Of a DNA stretch of 64,000 bases, positions 25,151 through 37,820 are shown piece by piece (the stretch's first letter is position 1; each line of letters begins with the position of its first letter). The DNA is from Choanephora cucurbitarum (lineage: Eukaryota; Mucoromycota; Mucoromycetes; Mucorales; Choanephoraceae), in the NCBI GenBank assembly GCA_025331435.1, contig JAIWNI010000076.1, positions 1 to 64,000 on the forward strand. Reading direction: 5' to 3'. The notes below the pieces were generated by a model. The model saw nothing but the letters and a program-made list of their open reading frames with translations, was not told the origin of the DNA and made no database searches. The position numbers were made by a program, and so were the translations under genes.

Positions 25151-26224
25151 TGATGTACTTGCATTTGTAGCAAGACACAGAGTGTATTTGAAATTAGGAT
25201 AGCTAATGACATGTGTAGATAATAAAGCTTGCTGAAGTGTTCGCATAGCTTTTGAGTATTCGTATGTCCATACTTCATTGATGTTGAGATAATTCTTCAA
25301 TTTATTCAAGGGTGCCACGAGGGTGGATATATATGGAACATGTTCATAAAAGTACTCAATTGCGCCTAAACGACGAATTAGTTCTTTGTAACCTTGAACT
25401 GTATCAGGCCATGAGAGGACATTACTAAATTTACGCATATTGAAATTAGGAGCCTTATATGAAAGGCAAAAGCCCAGCGCGAAAATGAACCGTTGCATGA
25501 GGCTCAACTTCTCATGGTTGATGCGAAAGTTAGCGCGTGTGAGTCTTTCTAAGACAATCTGTACACGGCGAATGTGTTCATCGATATCATTATCCGTAGC
25601 GACATATATGTCATCAATATAATGCACACAGTATTCGAGATCAGCGAATAGACTGGTGATAATTCTTTGGACAACCGACGATACGTTGATAAGACCAAAG
25701 GGAGCTCGTTTAAATTGGTATTGTACGCCATTAGGAGCAGTAAATGAGGTTACAGGGCGATCACGTTTGCGAATGCGAAAGCTATGAAAGCAAGCGTTCA
25801 AATCAATTGTGGTGAACAATGAGTATTTGTTCAATTGACGATGCAAGGTACTGATCAAAGGTAATGGAAACTTGTTTATCTCTTTAGGATCAAGATGCAG
25901 ATTTACTCTTCTGCAGTCTAAGACTGTACGAACCTTATTGGGGCCAGGTTCACCTGTTCTGGGCGACCTCTTCAGCACTCTTAAAAAGAGGAAATCGTAT
26001 AGATTGTTTGGAAGAGCTCTCTCAATAACATTGTCATTATATCATTCATCCACCTGTTTTGTCACTGCTTCAACATGACATTCTTTTATACCATATTGGC
26101 GACTATAAGCAGACACAGTGACTTCCTTTAAGGGTAATTGGATTTCACTTCCTGGGATGTTACAATAATTTACCGCAGGGATTTGTCTATTGGCCTCAAT
26201 GAAGGGCTCAATTTGTTTCATCAT
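25127..26224 (-). pseudogene. Ty3/gypsy reverse transcriptase relic
   Basis: Minus-strand open frame 25978-25127 encodes the RT palm and fingers of a Ty3/gypsy element: TVLDCRRVNLHL, FTTIDLNACFHSF, FKRAPFGLINV and the catalytic CVHYIDDIYVA, then the connection to RNase H stopping at CLATNAST where the next domain should begin. Upstream fragments (26224-26042) belong to the protease-RT linker but are split off by stop codons and frameshifts. RNase H is missing, cut at the junction with the inverted integrase piece near 25150. Confidence 0.85.
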
Positions 26225-26230
26225 ACGTTC

Positions 26231-26860
26231 TCATTCTTGAGATGTGCCGTATGGATCATTGTTGGGTAATGGGGGGGGGGGTGATGAATCAATAACTGGT
26301 AAGACAGGTTCAATCTTGTCTTCCCAACCCAATGCTATATTATAAATCCCAATACCTAATGTGAATGCTAGATCCATGCCGATACATGCATGCAGATCAT
26401 TAAACAATTCAAATACTTCAAAATGTGCAGATGTCATTTTGGAAAGATAGGAGATAGAAAGTTTCTTATCTGATTTTCCTATGCGAGGTATACTTTTGCC
26501 ATTAACAAGTTTGATCATTCCTTTGTTATTTTTTATTTTGATATTCAAAAATTTGGCTAACGTTGGAGAAATTGAAGAAAATGAGCATCCTGTATCAAGC
26601 AGAGCCTAAGTCTTGACATTCTCTATTGTCAATTGAAGATATATGAATTTGTCAGTAAGCAGATTTTTAGGAGCTAATGCAAAATACTCTGCCATACTGT
26701 TGTTCAACTTACAATCTTTTTGCTTGCCCTTGCCCTTGTTTTTGTGACTTATGTGAGCGGCAGCAAACTTCAGGTTGTGATCTTCATCCTCTGAAGATGC
26801 ATCATCCATGGAGATATCTTCATGTTCATCCTCAGATTCTTGAGGGATAGGCAAGCCTTT
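26231..26860 (-). pseudogene. Ty3/gypsy retropepsin-like protease relic
   Basis: The minus strand reads an acidic linker (EDEHEDISMDDASSEDED), a stop, then ALLDTGCSFSSISPTLAKF, which carries the D-T-G active-site triad of retropepsins, followed by GMIKLVNGKSIPRIG and a distal ACIGMDLAF. A TAG just before ALLDTG breaks it. It lies between the zinc knuckle of gag and the RT, the normal gypsy order. Confidence 0.75.
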
Positions 26861-28490
26861 GGATGGTCCGACGGACTTGTACTTTGACTTGGCGTGGCAC
26901 TTGGCCTTGGGCGAACAATCATGAGATCGATCCCATGGTTTCTTGCAATTGAAGCAAAGACGTTCTTTCTCTTTGCTCTGCCATCCTTGCTGGATTTGGC
27001 TCCTTTTGCTTTTCTTCGCATACGTTTTGGCAGGCGGCGCTCCTCAGTACCATGAGTATAACTTTCATGGTAGCCATAGTATCTCTCTGGCTTCTTTGAA
27101 GAAGAAGGGGCTGCTTCATGAGATCTGGGTCTCGAAGAGGAGGAAAGGGAGAAAACAACGCGGAGCGATGCTTCCTTGGTGGCGCCTTCGAACGTGAGTT
27201 GGACCCAGCGTCACGGAGTCGTTCATCGGCGTAGAGCTTGGCAACTCTCAATACTACATTGACGTAGATCTCGAGGTCTGTTTCCTCTAACCTATCCATT
27301 CTCCACACTTCGGTAAGGATACCCTTAACTAATGCTTCGGGGAGGGGGTCAAGGAACCACTTCTTCAAATGGTAGAAGGATGTTGTCTGAAGTACTTCGA
27401 CCAGATGACGGAAACAATCAACGAATGTCTCCATTGATTGTCCAGGCCGGAACTTCATTTTGCGCAGGTCTTCGCTGGCTTTCTCTTGGTGCTGTTGGGG
27501 ACTCATGCCGTAACGAGCGATCAAAGCGGGCTTAAATGTCGACCAAGAGTCTTCTCCGCCATTCTTCATAAAGGCTTCCATCCATCTAATGATCTGAATG
27601 GGTGCTGCAATGGGTAGCAATCTACGCCAGTTACCTTCCGCAGACAAAGAGTAAGAGTTCAAAATATTCTCAAATTCTCGTACACATTCATCGGGAGTAC
27701 AATAAATGCTACGGTTACGATCAACAACATAACCCTTCCACTGGAATTAAGGAAAGTTGGTTGGGACGAAACTAGTCTGGGGCATAGCACCAGAAACAGC
27801 AGGAACTTTCTCAGTAACTGTGTTCTTAGGTACCAAAGTCTCAGGATTCAAATTAATGCTTTCCCTCATGACTTTCAAAAGTCTAGTCAAGCTCTCCATT
27901 TTTACTTCGATTATCTCAATCTTAGCCTTTTGCTTCTTGATATCTCCAAGGTTAGATATGTCATCTAACTTAAAACTCATGCGCATCAACTTGTGTGTCA
28001 GGCATTGGAGTCTACGAGTAGTTTCAACAGCAGCCAGCTCCATATCCTTAAATTCATCAAACAATGAGTCTATGCGTTCAATCTCATTGAATTCAAGATT
28101 GGCTTTCTCGTCCAGCTTAGTGGAAGGTTGAGAGTAAGGGGGAATGGTTGAACCGAGTTGATCAATTTCCATGAACTCCTCATCAGCAGTAGCTTTTGAG
28201 GGCATCCCACTACCAGGGGTAACAAGACATACATCACTATAACCGACAGCGATGCGCTCAGTTGCCGAAGTAACTTGGCTGGCTTTAGCCGCTAGAGCAG
28301 AAGAGGAAGAAGAGGAATGATTGGCAGCAGATGAGGTACCAGGGATAACATGACGGTTGGCTACAGGGGTAGCAGAGATGGAGGAGGAAGATGAGACAGC
28401 ACAGATAGCATTGACTCTCTTGCTGACGTCCTTAAGAGGCGTTTCGAGAGAAACAAAACTACGCTTTGTTTGCGTCTTCCAAAACGACAC
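26861..28490 (-). pseudogene. Ty3/gypsy gag relic with zinc knuckle
   Basis: The first minus frame 28490-27747 is Ser-rich then coiled-coil-like. After a TAA the second frame (about 27740-26919) carries the capsid-like region (DSWSTFKPALIARYG, MKFRPGQSMETFVDCF). A frame change leads to the nucleocapsid knuckle CFNCKKPWDRSHDC, near 26955-26910. The C-x2-C-x3-W-x3-H-x-C spacing is the form common in gypsy gags. At least one stop and one frameshift make it dead. I could not place LTRs or a primer-binding site. Confidence 0.75.
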
Positions 28491-29467
28491 ATCAGGCTAC
28501 AAATAGAAAGTCAAACAGGATTAAAGGAAAGAGTTTTGTTGATTTTGAAGGACCGGAAGTATAAATAAACATTCAGACTGAGCCGAGTGTGATGTTGGAA
28601 TTCTAATGATGCACTCCAGTTATGATACATTAAGCTCATTTGCAATTTTGTTTGGAATCGCATGTATCTATCTGTAAATTTCTCTTCATCGCGGATCCAA
28701 CAAACTTTGATCCAGAGTTTATTGATCACAAGAATGAATTTGAAGAAGACGATTGCCGATTTTACTTTCCTGAGACTTCTTTTAGTAATGTTCCTGCTGT
28801 TCAGTAGTTCAAAAGCCTAAATATACATTGCATGCTAGAGTATACTCAACCCATACATCTGAGGAGCATTGCTCTAGAGTCGGCAAAATACAAACAGCCA
28901 AAGAGGGTTAGGTAATAAAAGATGGACAGCTTGGGCTACTCAGCGAGGTGTTTGAAGGAACTTGGCAATCCTCTTGAATCCCCTGATAGCTTCTAAAGGC
29001 AAAAGATACAGCCTTTGTTTATTATAAGTTTGATTGCTGATTGTGCTCTTTTTCAAATTGTTTTTTCTTTCATATATCAGTAAGCATAGCATGTTTCTGA
29101 ACATCAATGGGCTTGATTGTAAGTGCTCAAATCTCAAAGGTGATCAGCACACCATAAAAAAGCAGAAAATGTAAGGCAATTCTGTTAAAATCTTATGACA
29201 GCTTTATATCTAAACTCTGGGTACACAGATTTGAATACACAGGTTTTATCTGCCTCCTCTACCCTCATTCAAATCTCCGGACACATCACTCGAAATATTC
29301 ATCCTCCGCTCTCGATATTAACCAACCGTGACTCGATATCCTTACTTGAGTCATTTTTGCAAATCGATTGATTTCACGTTCAGCATATTTTAAGGTCTGT
29401 CAATTTGCTTTATCTGACACCTTTCTTCTTATTTTTTAATATACATACATCCTTATCTCCTTTAAAG
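28491..29467. other. intergenic: possible former gypsy 5' flank and AROM promoter
   Basis: No gene recognised. The part nearest 28500 should contain the 5' LTR of the gypsy relic, but no paired LTR was found. The right end is the AROM promoter and leader. Confidence 0.45.
29329..29353 (+). promoter_or_regulatory. Gcn4/CPC1-like sites upstream of AROM
   Basis: A perfect TGAGTCA (29347-29353) and a half match TGACTC (29329-29334) lie about 115-140 bp before the AROM start codon. TGA(C/G)TCA is the binding site of the fungal bZIP activator Gcn4/CPC1 that drives general amino-acid control. The role here is inference from position and motif; a 7-bp motif also occurs by chance. Confidence 0.4.
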
Positions 29468-32400
29468 ATGGCTTCATCAAAAGTGGATGTTGCGAAAGTC
29501 TCTATTCTTGGATCGGAGTCGATTATCGTTGGCTTTCATTTGACAGAGTACCTCGCTCGCGATATTCTCACTAACATTCCTGCTTCCAATTATGTACTTA
29601 TTACTGACAGCAACCTGGCTCCTATCTACCTCGACAAGTACGTGGATGCACTCAAATCAGTTAGCCAAGATATTTACACTAAAAAAGGTGAAAAGGAACC
29701 TCGTTTCTTTTCTCGTATCCTTCCACCAGGAGAAATGAGCAAATCACGTAAGGTAAAGGCTGATATTGAGGACTGGCTCCTATCAAATGCAGTCACCAGA
29801 GATACTTGCTTCTTGGCAATGGGTGGTGGTGTTATTGGTGACCTCGTCGGCTTTGTTGCTGCTACATTCATGCGTGGTGCACCTTTTGTTCAAATCCCTA
29901 CTACTTTACTTGCTATGGTAGATTCATCTATTGGTGGAAAAACAGCCATTGATGTACCTGCAGGCAAAAACTTGATTGGAGCTTTCTGGCAACCTAAGCG
30001 TATCTTTGTTGACATCAGCTTCTTGCGTACTTTACCTGAGCGTGAATTCTCGAATGGTATGGCAGAATTAATTAAGGTAAGTAATATTATTCGTTTTAGC
30101 AAGAAGAGCAGCACAAACAATTAATGGAAAACATCAATGACGATAGACAGCTGCTATCTCAGATGAAGAATATTTCAACAAGCTTGAAAATGGCGTTGAA
30201 GCTATTCGCGATGCTGTTTTGGGCAAAGCTTCAGACATAATCAACCAAGGTTTGCATCAATTGTATATACATGGGCATGTTTAAAGTGTTTATTTTTTAA
30301 ACAAATGGTATAGGTGCTACATTGGAAACCCGCACTGAAGCTCAATCTATGCTTATGGAGGTGGTACTGGCCTCAGTCAAATTCAAAGCTTATGTGGTAA
30401 CAAGTGACGAAAGAGAAGGTGGCCTTCGCGGTCTCTTGAACTTTGGCCATTCTATTGGTCACGGTATTGAAGCCATTGTCTCCCCAATGATGCTCCACGG
30501 TGAATGTGTCTCTATTGGTTGTATCAAAGAAGCAGAATTAGCTCGTAACTTGGGCTATCTTAACCAAGTCGCAGTCGGTCGCTTGACCCGTTGCTTTGCA
30601 TCTTATGGATTACCTATTAGTTTGGAAGAGAAGAGAGTGAAAGATAGAATTGGCAATCTTCATTGTCATGTTGATGATATCATGGAAATCATGAAGGTAG
30701 ACAAAAAGAATCAAGGCGACAAAAAGCGTATAGTTATGCTCTCAGCTATTGGCAGGACTTTGGAACCCCGTGCATCTATTATCGCTGATGCCGATATTCA
30801 TAAGGTGCTTTCTCCTGAGCAACTCGTATTGCCTGTTACTGAGTCACCTAATGGTCCTAAAAAGGAAGTTTCTTTGACTACGCCTGGTTCTAAATCTATT
30901 TCTAACCGTGCTTTGCTTATCGCTGCTCTCGGTAAAGGTACTGTTCGTGTGAGGAATTTGCTTCACTCTGATGACACTCAGTTCATGTTGGCTGCATTAA
31001 AGAGCCTCAATGCCGCTGATTTTGAATGGGAAGATAACGGCGAAACTCTTGTTGTTCATGGAGGAGGAGGTAGACTTTCTGTTCCCGATAAGGAGCTTTA
31101 TGTTGGTAATGCTGGTACAGCTTCCCGCTTCTTAACCACAGTTTTGACTATGATCCCTACTGCTGAAGGTGCTAAATCCCCTGTCGCCATCTTGACTGGT
31201 AACGCTCGTATGAAGCAAAGACCTATTGCACCCCTTTTAACTGCTTTGATGTCCAATGGTGCTAGTATTAAATCTACAGAGAAAGAAGGCTTCCTACCTA
31301 TTGCCGTTACCCCCAATGGTGGTCTCAAGGGCGGTCGTATTGAATTAGCTGCTTCCATTTCGTCTCAATATGTTTCTTCTATCTTACTTTGTGCACCTTA
31401 TGCTCTTGAGCCCGTTGAACTTGCTTTGACTGGTGGTCAGGTAATTTCTCAACCTTACATTGATATGACCATTGCTATGATGGAATCGTTTGGTGCCATT
31501 GTTGAACGTCTTCCTGAAAATACTTACAGAATTAAGCAAGGCATCTACCAAAACCCTGAGCATTATCTTGTTGAATCAGATGCCAGTTCTGCTACTTATC
31601 CTCTTGCTATTGCCGCTATTACCGGTACTACATGCACAGTTACTAGCATTGGTTCTAGTTCTCTTCAAGGTGATGCTACTTTTGCCATCAATGTTCTTAG
31701 ACCCATGGGGTGTACCGTTGTTCAAACTGAGACCTCAACCACTGTTACTGGTCCTCCTATCGGTCAGCTCCGACCCCTTCCTGAGATCGACATGGAGACA
31801 ATGACAGATGCCTTTTTGACAGCTACCGTATTAGCTGCTGTCACTTCGCCTGCCGATAACAAGGGCGAAAACATCACCCGTATTCATGGTATCGCCAATC
31901 AACGTGTCAAGGAATGTGATCGTATTGCTGCTATGGTGCACGAACTCACCAAGTTTGGTGTTCAAGCTTCTGAATTAGCAGATGGTATTCAAATCCATGG
32001 TAAGCCCATCAAGGACCTGAAGTCGCCTAAGGAAGGTGTTCATACTTACGACGACCACCGCATTGCTATGAGTTTCTCTGTTTTCTCTACTATTGTTCCT
32101 CACGGCACTATTATTACTGATAAGAAATGTGTTGAAAAAACATGGCCTACATGGTGGGATGATCTTGAGGACAAGCTTGGGGTCCGTTTGAATGGTATTG
32201 ATCAAGGCAAACGCTTAGCTCAAGCAGGAAAAGGTTTAGGTCATTCCAATATTAGTATTGCAAAGAAAAAGGGTGACGACACCTCTATGGTTATTGTTGG
32301 TATGCGCGGTGCAGGCAAAACTACACTTGGACAGTATGCCGCTGAAGTCTTAAACTTCAAGTTTATCGATGTCGATCATCATTTCGAAGAAGTATCAAAA

Positions 32401-34425
32401 AGTACAGTTTTTGACTTTATCAACACTTGGGGCTGGGAACAATTCCGTATTAAAGAAACAGAAGTATTGAAGCAGTTGTTGGCTAGCGACTCTAAGTATG
32501 CTCGCGGTTATGTTATCTCTTGTGGTGGCGGTGTTGTCGAAACCGCCGAATCCCGCGAAGTCTTAAAGGAGCACGTCAAGAGAGGTGGCAACGTTCTGCA
32601 TTTGGTTCGTGACTTGGATCAAATTGTACGTTATTTGAACCGTGACAAGACTCGTCCTATGTACGGAGAAGACATGATGAACGTCTGGCGTCGTCGTCGC
32701 TCTTGGTATAAAGAAGTCTGTAACTACGAGTTTGTCGCCTATGCCCATAGTCTGTTAGATGACGGTTACGTCGCACCTACTGAATGGTTAGCTATTCAAA
32801 AGGACCTCAAAAGATTCCTTAACTTTGTTACAGGCATTCGCACTAATCATGTCAACACAAAGGCTGGTCGTATCGGCAATCCTACTACATTTGTTTCTTT
32901 GACTACTAAGGACCTCACCACCTCTCTTGGATCGTTGAAAGAAGTATGCGAAGGCGCTGATGCAGTCGAATTACGTGTAGATCTCTTACAAAAGCCTGAT
33001 ACAAAAGAAGACATGACTTATATCGAATATGTTGGTGAACAGCTTGCTCTCTTGCGTCGAACTGTATCTATTCCTGTGATCTTTACTGTTAGATCGAAGG
33101 GGCAAGCAGGTGCTTTCCCAGACAATGATGAAGCTGGTATGTTTGAGTTGCTTAGTTGGGGTCAACGTTGGGGCTGTGAATACATCGATGTTGAGATGTG
33201 TTGGAGTCCTGCCACAATTGAAAAGCTTATTGAATCCAAGGGCCAAAGCCTCATTATCTCTTCTTGGCATGATGTTCAAAATGTGACACCTTGGGACAGT
33301 AAGGCTATTGAAGTTAAATATGAGTTGGGCGATAAGTATGGTGATATTATCAAGTTGGTTGGCAATGCTCAATCCTTCCAAGACAACATGGCTTTAGAAA
33401 CTTTCCGAGCTTCCAAAAAGGACGGTAAAAGCTTAATTGCTATCAATATGGGTGCTTCTGGTCAATTGTCTCGTGTCATCAATGAGTGCCTCACACCTAT
33501 CACACATCCTGCTCTTCCTCAAAAAGCTGCCCCTGGTCAGCTTTCTTTAGCTGAAATCAACAAAGCTCGTCATTTGATTGGTCTCTTGCCAGCTCAATCT
33601 TTCTGGTTAATTGGTACACCTATACGCCATTCTATGTCACCAACTCTTCACAACACTGGCTTTGAAGTCCTTGGTCTCCCTCACAAATACGGTCTTTTAG
33701 AATGTCACATGGTTGAATACGCAGAAGATGCTATCCTGAAGAATCCCAATTTTGGTGGTGCCTCTGTTACCATTCCCCACAAAGTTGCTATCATGAAGTA
33801 CTTGGATGAGCTTACAGACAACGCAAAGACGATTGGTGCTGTCAATACTATCTTTGTTCGTGATACAATTGTCAACGGCGAAAAGAAGCGTCAGTTTGTT
33901 GGTGAGAACACAGATTATTTAGGCATGAAGCATTGTATCCAGTCTTTGATGTTGGATCCATCCAATCCACCTGAGCAGGGCCTTGTTATCGGTGCTGGTG
34001 GTACTGCTCGTGCTGCTTTGTACACTTTGCAGAAGATTGGTATCAAGAAAATCCATCTATGGAACAGGACCATTTCTAAGGCTCATGACCTTCAAAAGTC
34101 CTTTGAAGGCGTAATTGATATTCAAGTTGTTGACTCCTTAGATAACAAGATTGAACCTGGTGTTATCATTTCCACAGTCCCTGCTGACTCTGGTATCGAA
34201 TTGCCTGAACATCTCTATGGTGGCATCAAGGGCATCATTTGTGACATGGCATATAAGCCTCGTCGCACTAAGTTGCTCTTGCAAGCTGAGCGTAAGGGAT
34301 GGTCTTGTGTTGAAGGAATTGAAATTTTAATTTCTCAGGGCATTGCTCAGTTCGAAATTTGGACTGGCAAGCGTGCTCCAATTGACAAGATCGAAGACGA
34401 AGTCTTGAAGAAGTATGAATTGTAA
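29468..34425 (+). CDS. ARO1: pentafunctional AROM polypeptide
   Basis: Three exons: 29468-30076, 30147-30249, 30314-34425; 4824 nt, 1607 aa, phases close. Catalyses five consecutive shikimate-pathway steps in the cytosol, from DAHP to EPSP. Domains in order: 3-dehydroquinate synthase (1-395, [22 protein letters not shown]); EPSP synthase (about 405-865, [22 protein letters not shown]); shikimate kinase (about 890-1075, P-loop GMRGAGKTT); type I dehydroquinase (about 1093-1310, SSWHDVQ with the catalytic His, IIKLVGNA with the Schiff-base Lys); shikimate dehydrogenase (about 1330-1607, [19 protein letters not shown]). The length is slightly above the usual 1550-1590 aa. I start at ATG 29468, because the in-frame upstream reading is a T-rich leader. 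Intron 2 uses a weaker GTTTGC donor. All five domains look intact. Confidence 0.97.
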
Positions 34426-34880
34426 AATTACAAATAAATAATTGACATGACAACAGCCTAGAGATGGCTTGTTGTAGGCGTTATAACTTTTTTGTTCTGT
34501 ACTTGCACAGGACGCAATTTTGAGTAGTTTGGACCCAAGGGCTTATTAAGCTGAGGTAACATAATAAGCATTGACTCTATTAAGAAAATCTACATGCTTG
34601 TTTGATCCTTTTGTATCAGTTGCAAGTAACAAGTTTTAATGTTGTGTTCCTCACTCACTTATAGCTTGTGATGTGTATAGTTAGTTGATATTGCTTCTTT
34701 TAAGCGAGATAGTCTTGATGATTAGATTAAATAATTCTTTCTATTGCAGTTCTGGTTTGTTAAAATCTATTTTCGGCGAAATTAAAGGTGGAACATGGGA
34801 GGTTACACCACTTAAAAAAATAACAACTTTCCCCCTTTTTTTTTATTTTCTGAATCGACTCTTCTTCTTTGTTGCCCACA
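34426..34880. other. intergenic, nothing recognised
   Basis: AROM 3' region and promoter of the next gene, both in plus orientation. No further gene or repeat seen. Confidence 0.5.
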
Positions 34881-36887
34881 ATGAAAGTCTTAAGCCAGTT
34901 ATTGGGGAGATACTCTGACCGCAACAAGCCTTTGATCCTGTTTCGCCTACCAGAAACCGATACTCTATTCTATCGGTTGTCTGATATTGAACCTCTTTTT
35001 GATCTTCCACCTATCAATTTCAAAGGAGAGACTTACAAGAATTGTTATCGAGATCATGAAGATACTTACTTGAATACAAAAGTACTCGAAGAACTATCCT
35101 TTAAATACGGTCGTCCTCTTTTGAGCGATCTGTGCAGGCTGAAGCCAGATGACTATAATCTCGGTTTAGCTGATCCTGTTCTACAGAACTTTCCCAAATT
35201 TAAAAGAGCACCTAAAGAAGATCATATATGGGAGTCTGTCCAACTACCTCTCGAAAATCTTGAGGATGTCATCAAACGAGAGAAAGTAGGGATAGAAAAG
35301 ACTATCATAAAAGCAGAGCCAACCTCTCCACCGCCTATTAGTCAAGTGGTGGAGACTAGAAATGTCATGGCTTTAGATAAAGTGTTGCTCAGCTCGAATG
35401 AACTTAGGAAGCAAAGGTAGAAAGAGGGAGAAAAAAAAGGGAAGTGCCTTTAATGATATTTTATTTAGCATGTCAGATTTAGAGCGTCCACCTACAAAGC
35501 GGCAACGTGTGAGCGCCAGCAACACTTCCTCTCCAAACCGTGAAATAGCGGGACCTATATTAGACCGAGAGAAGAGAATCTTAAACAACGTGCCCAGATC
35601 AGCTCGTAGATTACAAAACAGTTATCCTCCTTTAGAAAAAGTAGACGATAAGAAGCGTCAATCCTCAAAGCACAAAAATTCGCTCAACTTGACCATTTTT
35701 GCGCCATCTTATCATGAACAGCTAGCAGGCGTCAGATCAGCACCTATCAACTCAAATTTCAATTGCTCTATGCAACAGCCTCAACCACAACAGCACAGGG
35801 CTCAATATGGTAAGTTACTTGTTGGTTTAATAAATACAAATAAAAGCTGCTTATACAGTCATAAACTACAGGTGGTACAAATCAAAGTCATTTTAATGGA
35901 TCTACATTGCAGACTATTGCACCTGCTTCAGCGACCATTGCACGTCCTCCTCCTTTTGCTCACCAGCCATCACCAAGAAGACATGAATTTGCAATTCCTC
36001 CTATTGTTCCTTCTCAACAACAACCGCCTCATTCTGCCCATCCCACTAGTCGCGAAACAATTTCCTATCAACAATATGTTGCATCTCCTTCCCTTTATGG
36101 TAATGGCCATCCAACCCATGCCAAGCTTCATCCACCACCACCACCACCGCCTTCAACTGCTACCTCAAGCACTTATAACTTTACATCCAAAGCATCTCAA
36201 CAGCAAACAAGGAGCCACGAAAATCAGCAATTAGCGGTCAACGCAGCCAGTGTTCCTCTTCCTCCCAAAACACCTACTACAAATTCATTTGCGGCCCTTC
36301 AGCGACAACAATACCTCCAACCTTTCGAACACCTGTTCGATACTATTGAAACCACACGTACTCTGAAGACAACACTAGACGACCAAATCAGACGTTCTTC
36401 TTCATTGATGCAAACATTGCAAGCATCTGTTACAACTATAGAAGGATTAGTAAGAAACCAAGTAAAGGAAGTGCAATGGGAGTTGATGTCACAAATTGAG
36501 CGTACGATGGATGGATTAGTGCGTCGTTTAGAAGTACTTGAACATCGCTTAGATCGACCTAACATCAATGGCCATTCGAAAAAGCAAACAAAGCCAATGA
36601 TGACTGATTCTCCAGTGACAACTACCACATCAGCGCCAGCCAATCATTCCTTACCTTCACCTTTACCAAGTGCTACAAGAGAAGACAGGTCTGCTGCTGA
36701 AGATCTAGTTGCTTTCTCAGAGAGAAGACGTGAGAATAACATTTCGGATCAACCATTGCCTGAAGAATTACAAACACCACCTACTATTGTACGCTCCCAA
36801 AATGATATTGGGCCACAAGAATATCACACTATGTTGAACACATTGCGTGAACGTCTTGATCGTTTGGAAAGACAAATAGAGACCTAA
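34881..36887 (+). CDS. uncharacterised Pro/Gln-rich protein with C-terminal coiled coils
   Basis: Three exons: 34881-35416, 35469-35809, 35872-36887; 1893 nt, 630 aa, phases close. The first ATG in frame is 34881; the longer open frame begins only with TTG codons. Seen: an ordered N-terminal region (1-140, with KPLILFRLPETDTLFYRLSD and NCYRDHEDTYLN); a basic nuclear-signal-like PPTKRQRV near 185; a long Gln/Pro/His/Ser-rich middle including a run of seven prolines; a helical section (about 445-530, TLKTTLDDQIRRSSSLMQ and ERTMDGLVRRLEVLEHRLD); and a last helix (MLNTLRERLDRLERQIE). I do not recognise the family. Composition suggests a nuclear regulatory or scaffold protein; that is inference only. 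Confidence 0.75.
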
Positions 36888-37072
36888 TCGTATCATGACA
36901 TAATAATAAACTCATCTGATATTTGCATGAATTGTATAACTTTATGCGTTTCAAACGGTTAGCATCATGTAACTGGTTTCACATCAAAGCCTCTGACTTT
37001 TGTTTAATGCACATTTTTTTGGATGATAAGCAAGTCTATTATCTCTTTCTAATTGATTTCGATATATTCAAT

Positions 37073-37409
37073 ATGCCTATGCAAAAAAACCTCGGTAAGT
37101 CTTTTACTAGAACAAGATGAATCCCTTATTTTAACAAATATAAAAGAAAAAATCCACCATGACCTTCAGCAAATCCTAAAAGAAAGCAGAAGCTTATCAC
37201 AAAACAAGCATTATTCTTCTGATGAAGTCCAAAGCCTACAAGAAAGACTCCAAAGGATTGATGCTCAATACAAAGAAGGGATCATTGATGATCGTGATAA
37301 GCAAGATGCCAATGATGATCCTTACCAACATGATGGTCAAGCTCAAGTAGCTGATGATTTATACAAAGTTCATCAAACATTGTCTGAGATGTTGGATCGT
37401 GCTGAATGA
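37073..37409 (+). CDS. small coiled-coil protein, 5' end uncertain
   Basis: From about 37111 to the stop at 37409 the plus strand encodes a convincing helical, charged segment (ESLILTNIKEKIHHDLQQIL, SLQERLQRIDAQYKEG, LYKVHQTLSEMLDRAE). No ATG lies in that frame. The nearest ATG (37073) is in another frame and can be joined only by removing GTAAGTCTTTTACTAG, which has consensus ends but is just 16 nt; the joined CDS would be 321 nt (106 aa). A longer intron from an upstream exon I have not found is the likelier alternative. Family not recognised. Confidence 0.5.
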
Positions 37410-37820
37410 TGTAAACAATAAACCACTTATTTTGATTGCATAAACTCAATTACTTTTTCTAATTGATGTACGTGTGTCTTTCCTTGATCTCGGTTGTAAC
37501 AGATAAAAGTGCTTATGGCTCGGGATCTACTATTGATGGAACCTTAGAATAAGCTTCTTAACAATCCAATAAAGCGTTGATTTGACTTTTTAGATGAATA
37601 CTAATGAGCTACTACAGCCATTTCGCTTTCTCTTTGTAAGATAGTACGTAATTTCAAAATACACGAGGATAAGCAACTCCAATATAAATAGGTCAGTTCT
37701 TTAGGCGACCAGTGTTTTCTTACAAGCTATAGTAATTTTTGGAAGAACATGTCAGATTCGGATGCACAAGAGAAATGTACATTAAAACAAACAATCCATA
37801 AGTTTTTAATATTTATTACT
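37410..37820. other. intergenic, nothing recognised
   Basis: Short convergent gap between the small coiled-coil gene and the SerRS gene. Only 3' regions seen. Confidence 0.5.

Noticed and set aside
29405..29467. Upstream in-frame codon at 29405 as the AROM start
   Set aside because: It would add a T-rich-leader-encoded hydrophobic stretch ([11 protein letters not shown]) not expected on a cytosolic enzyme; ATG 29468 fits the family start.
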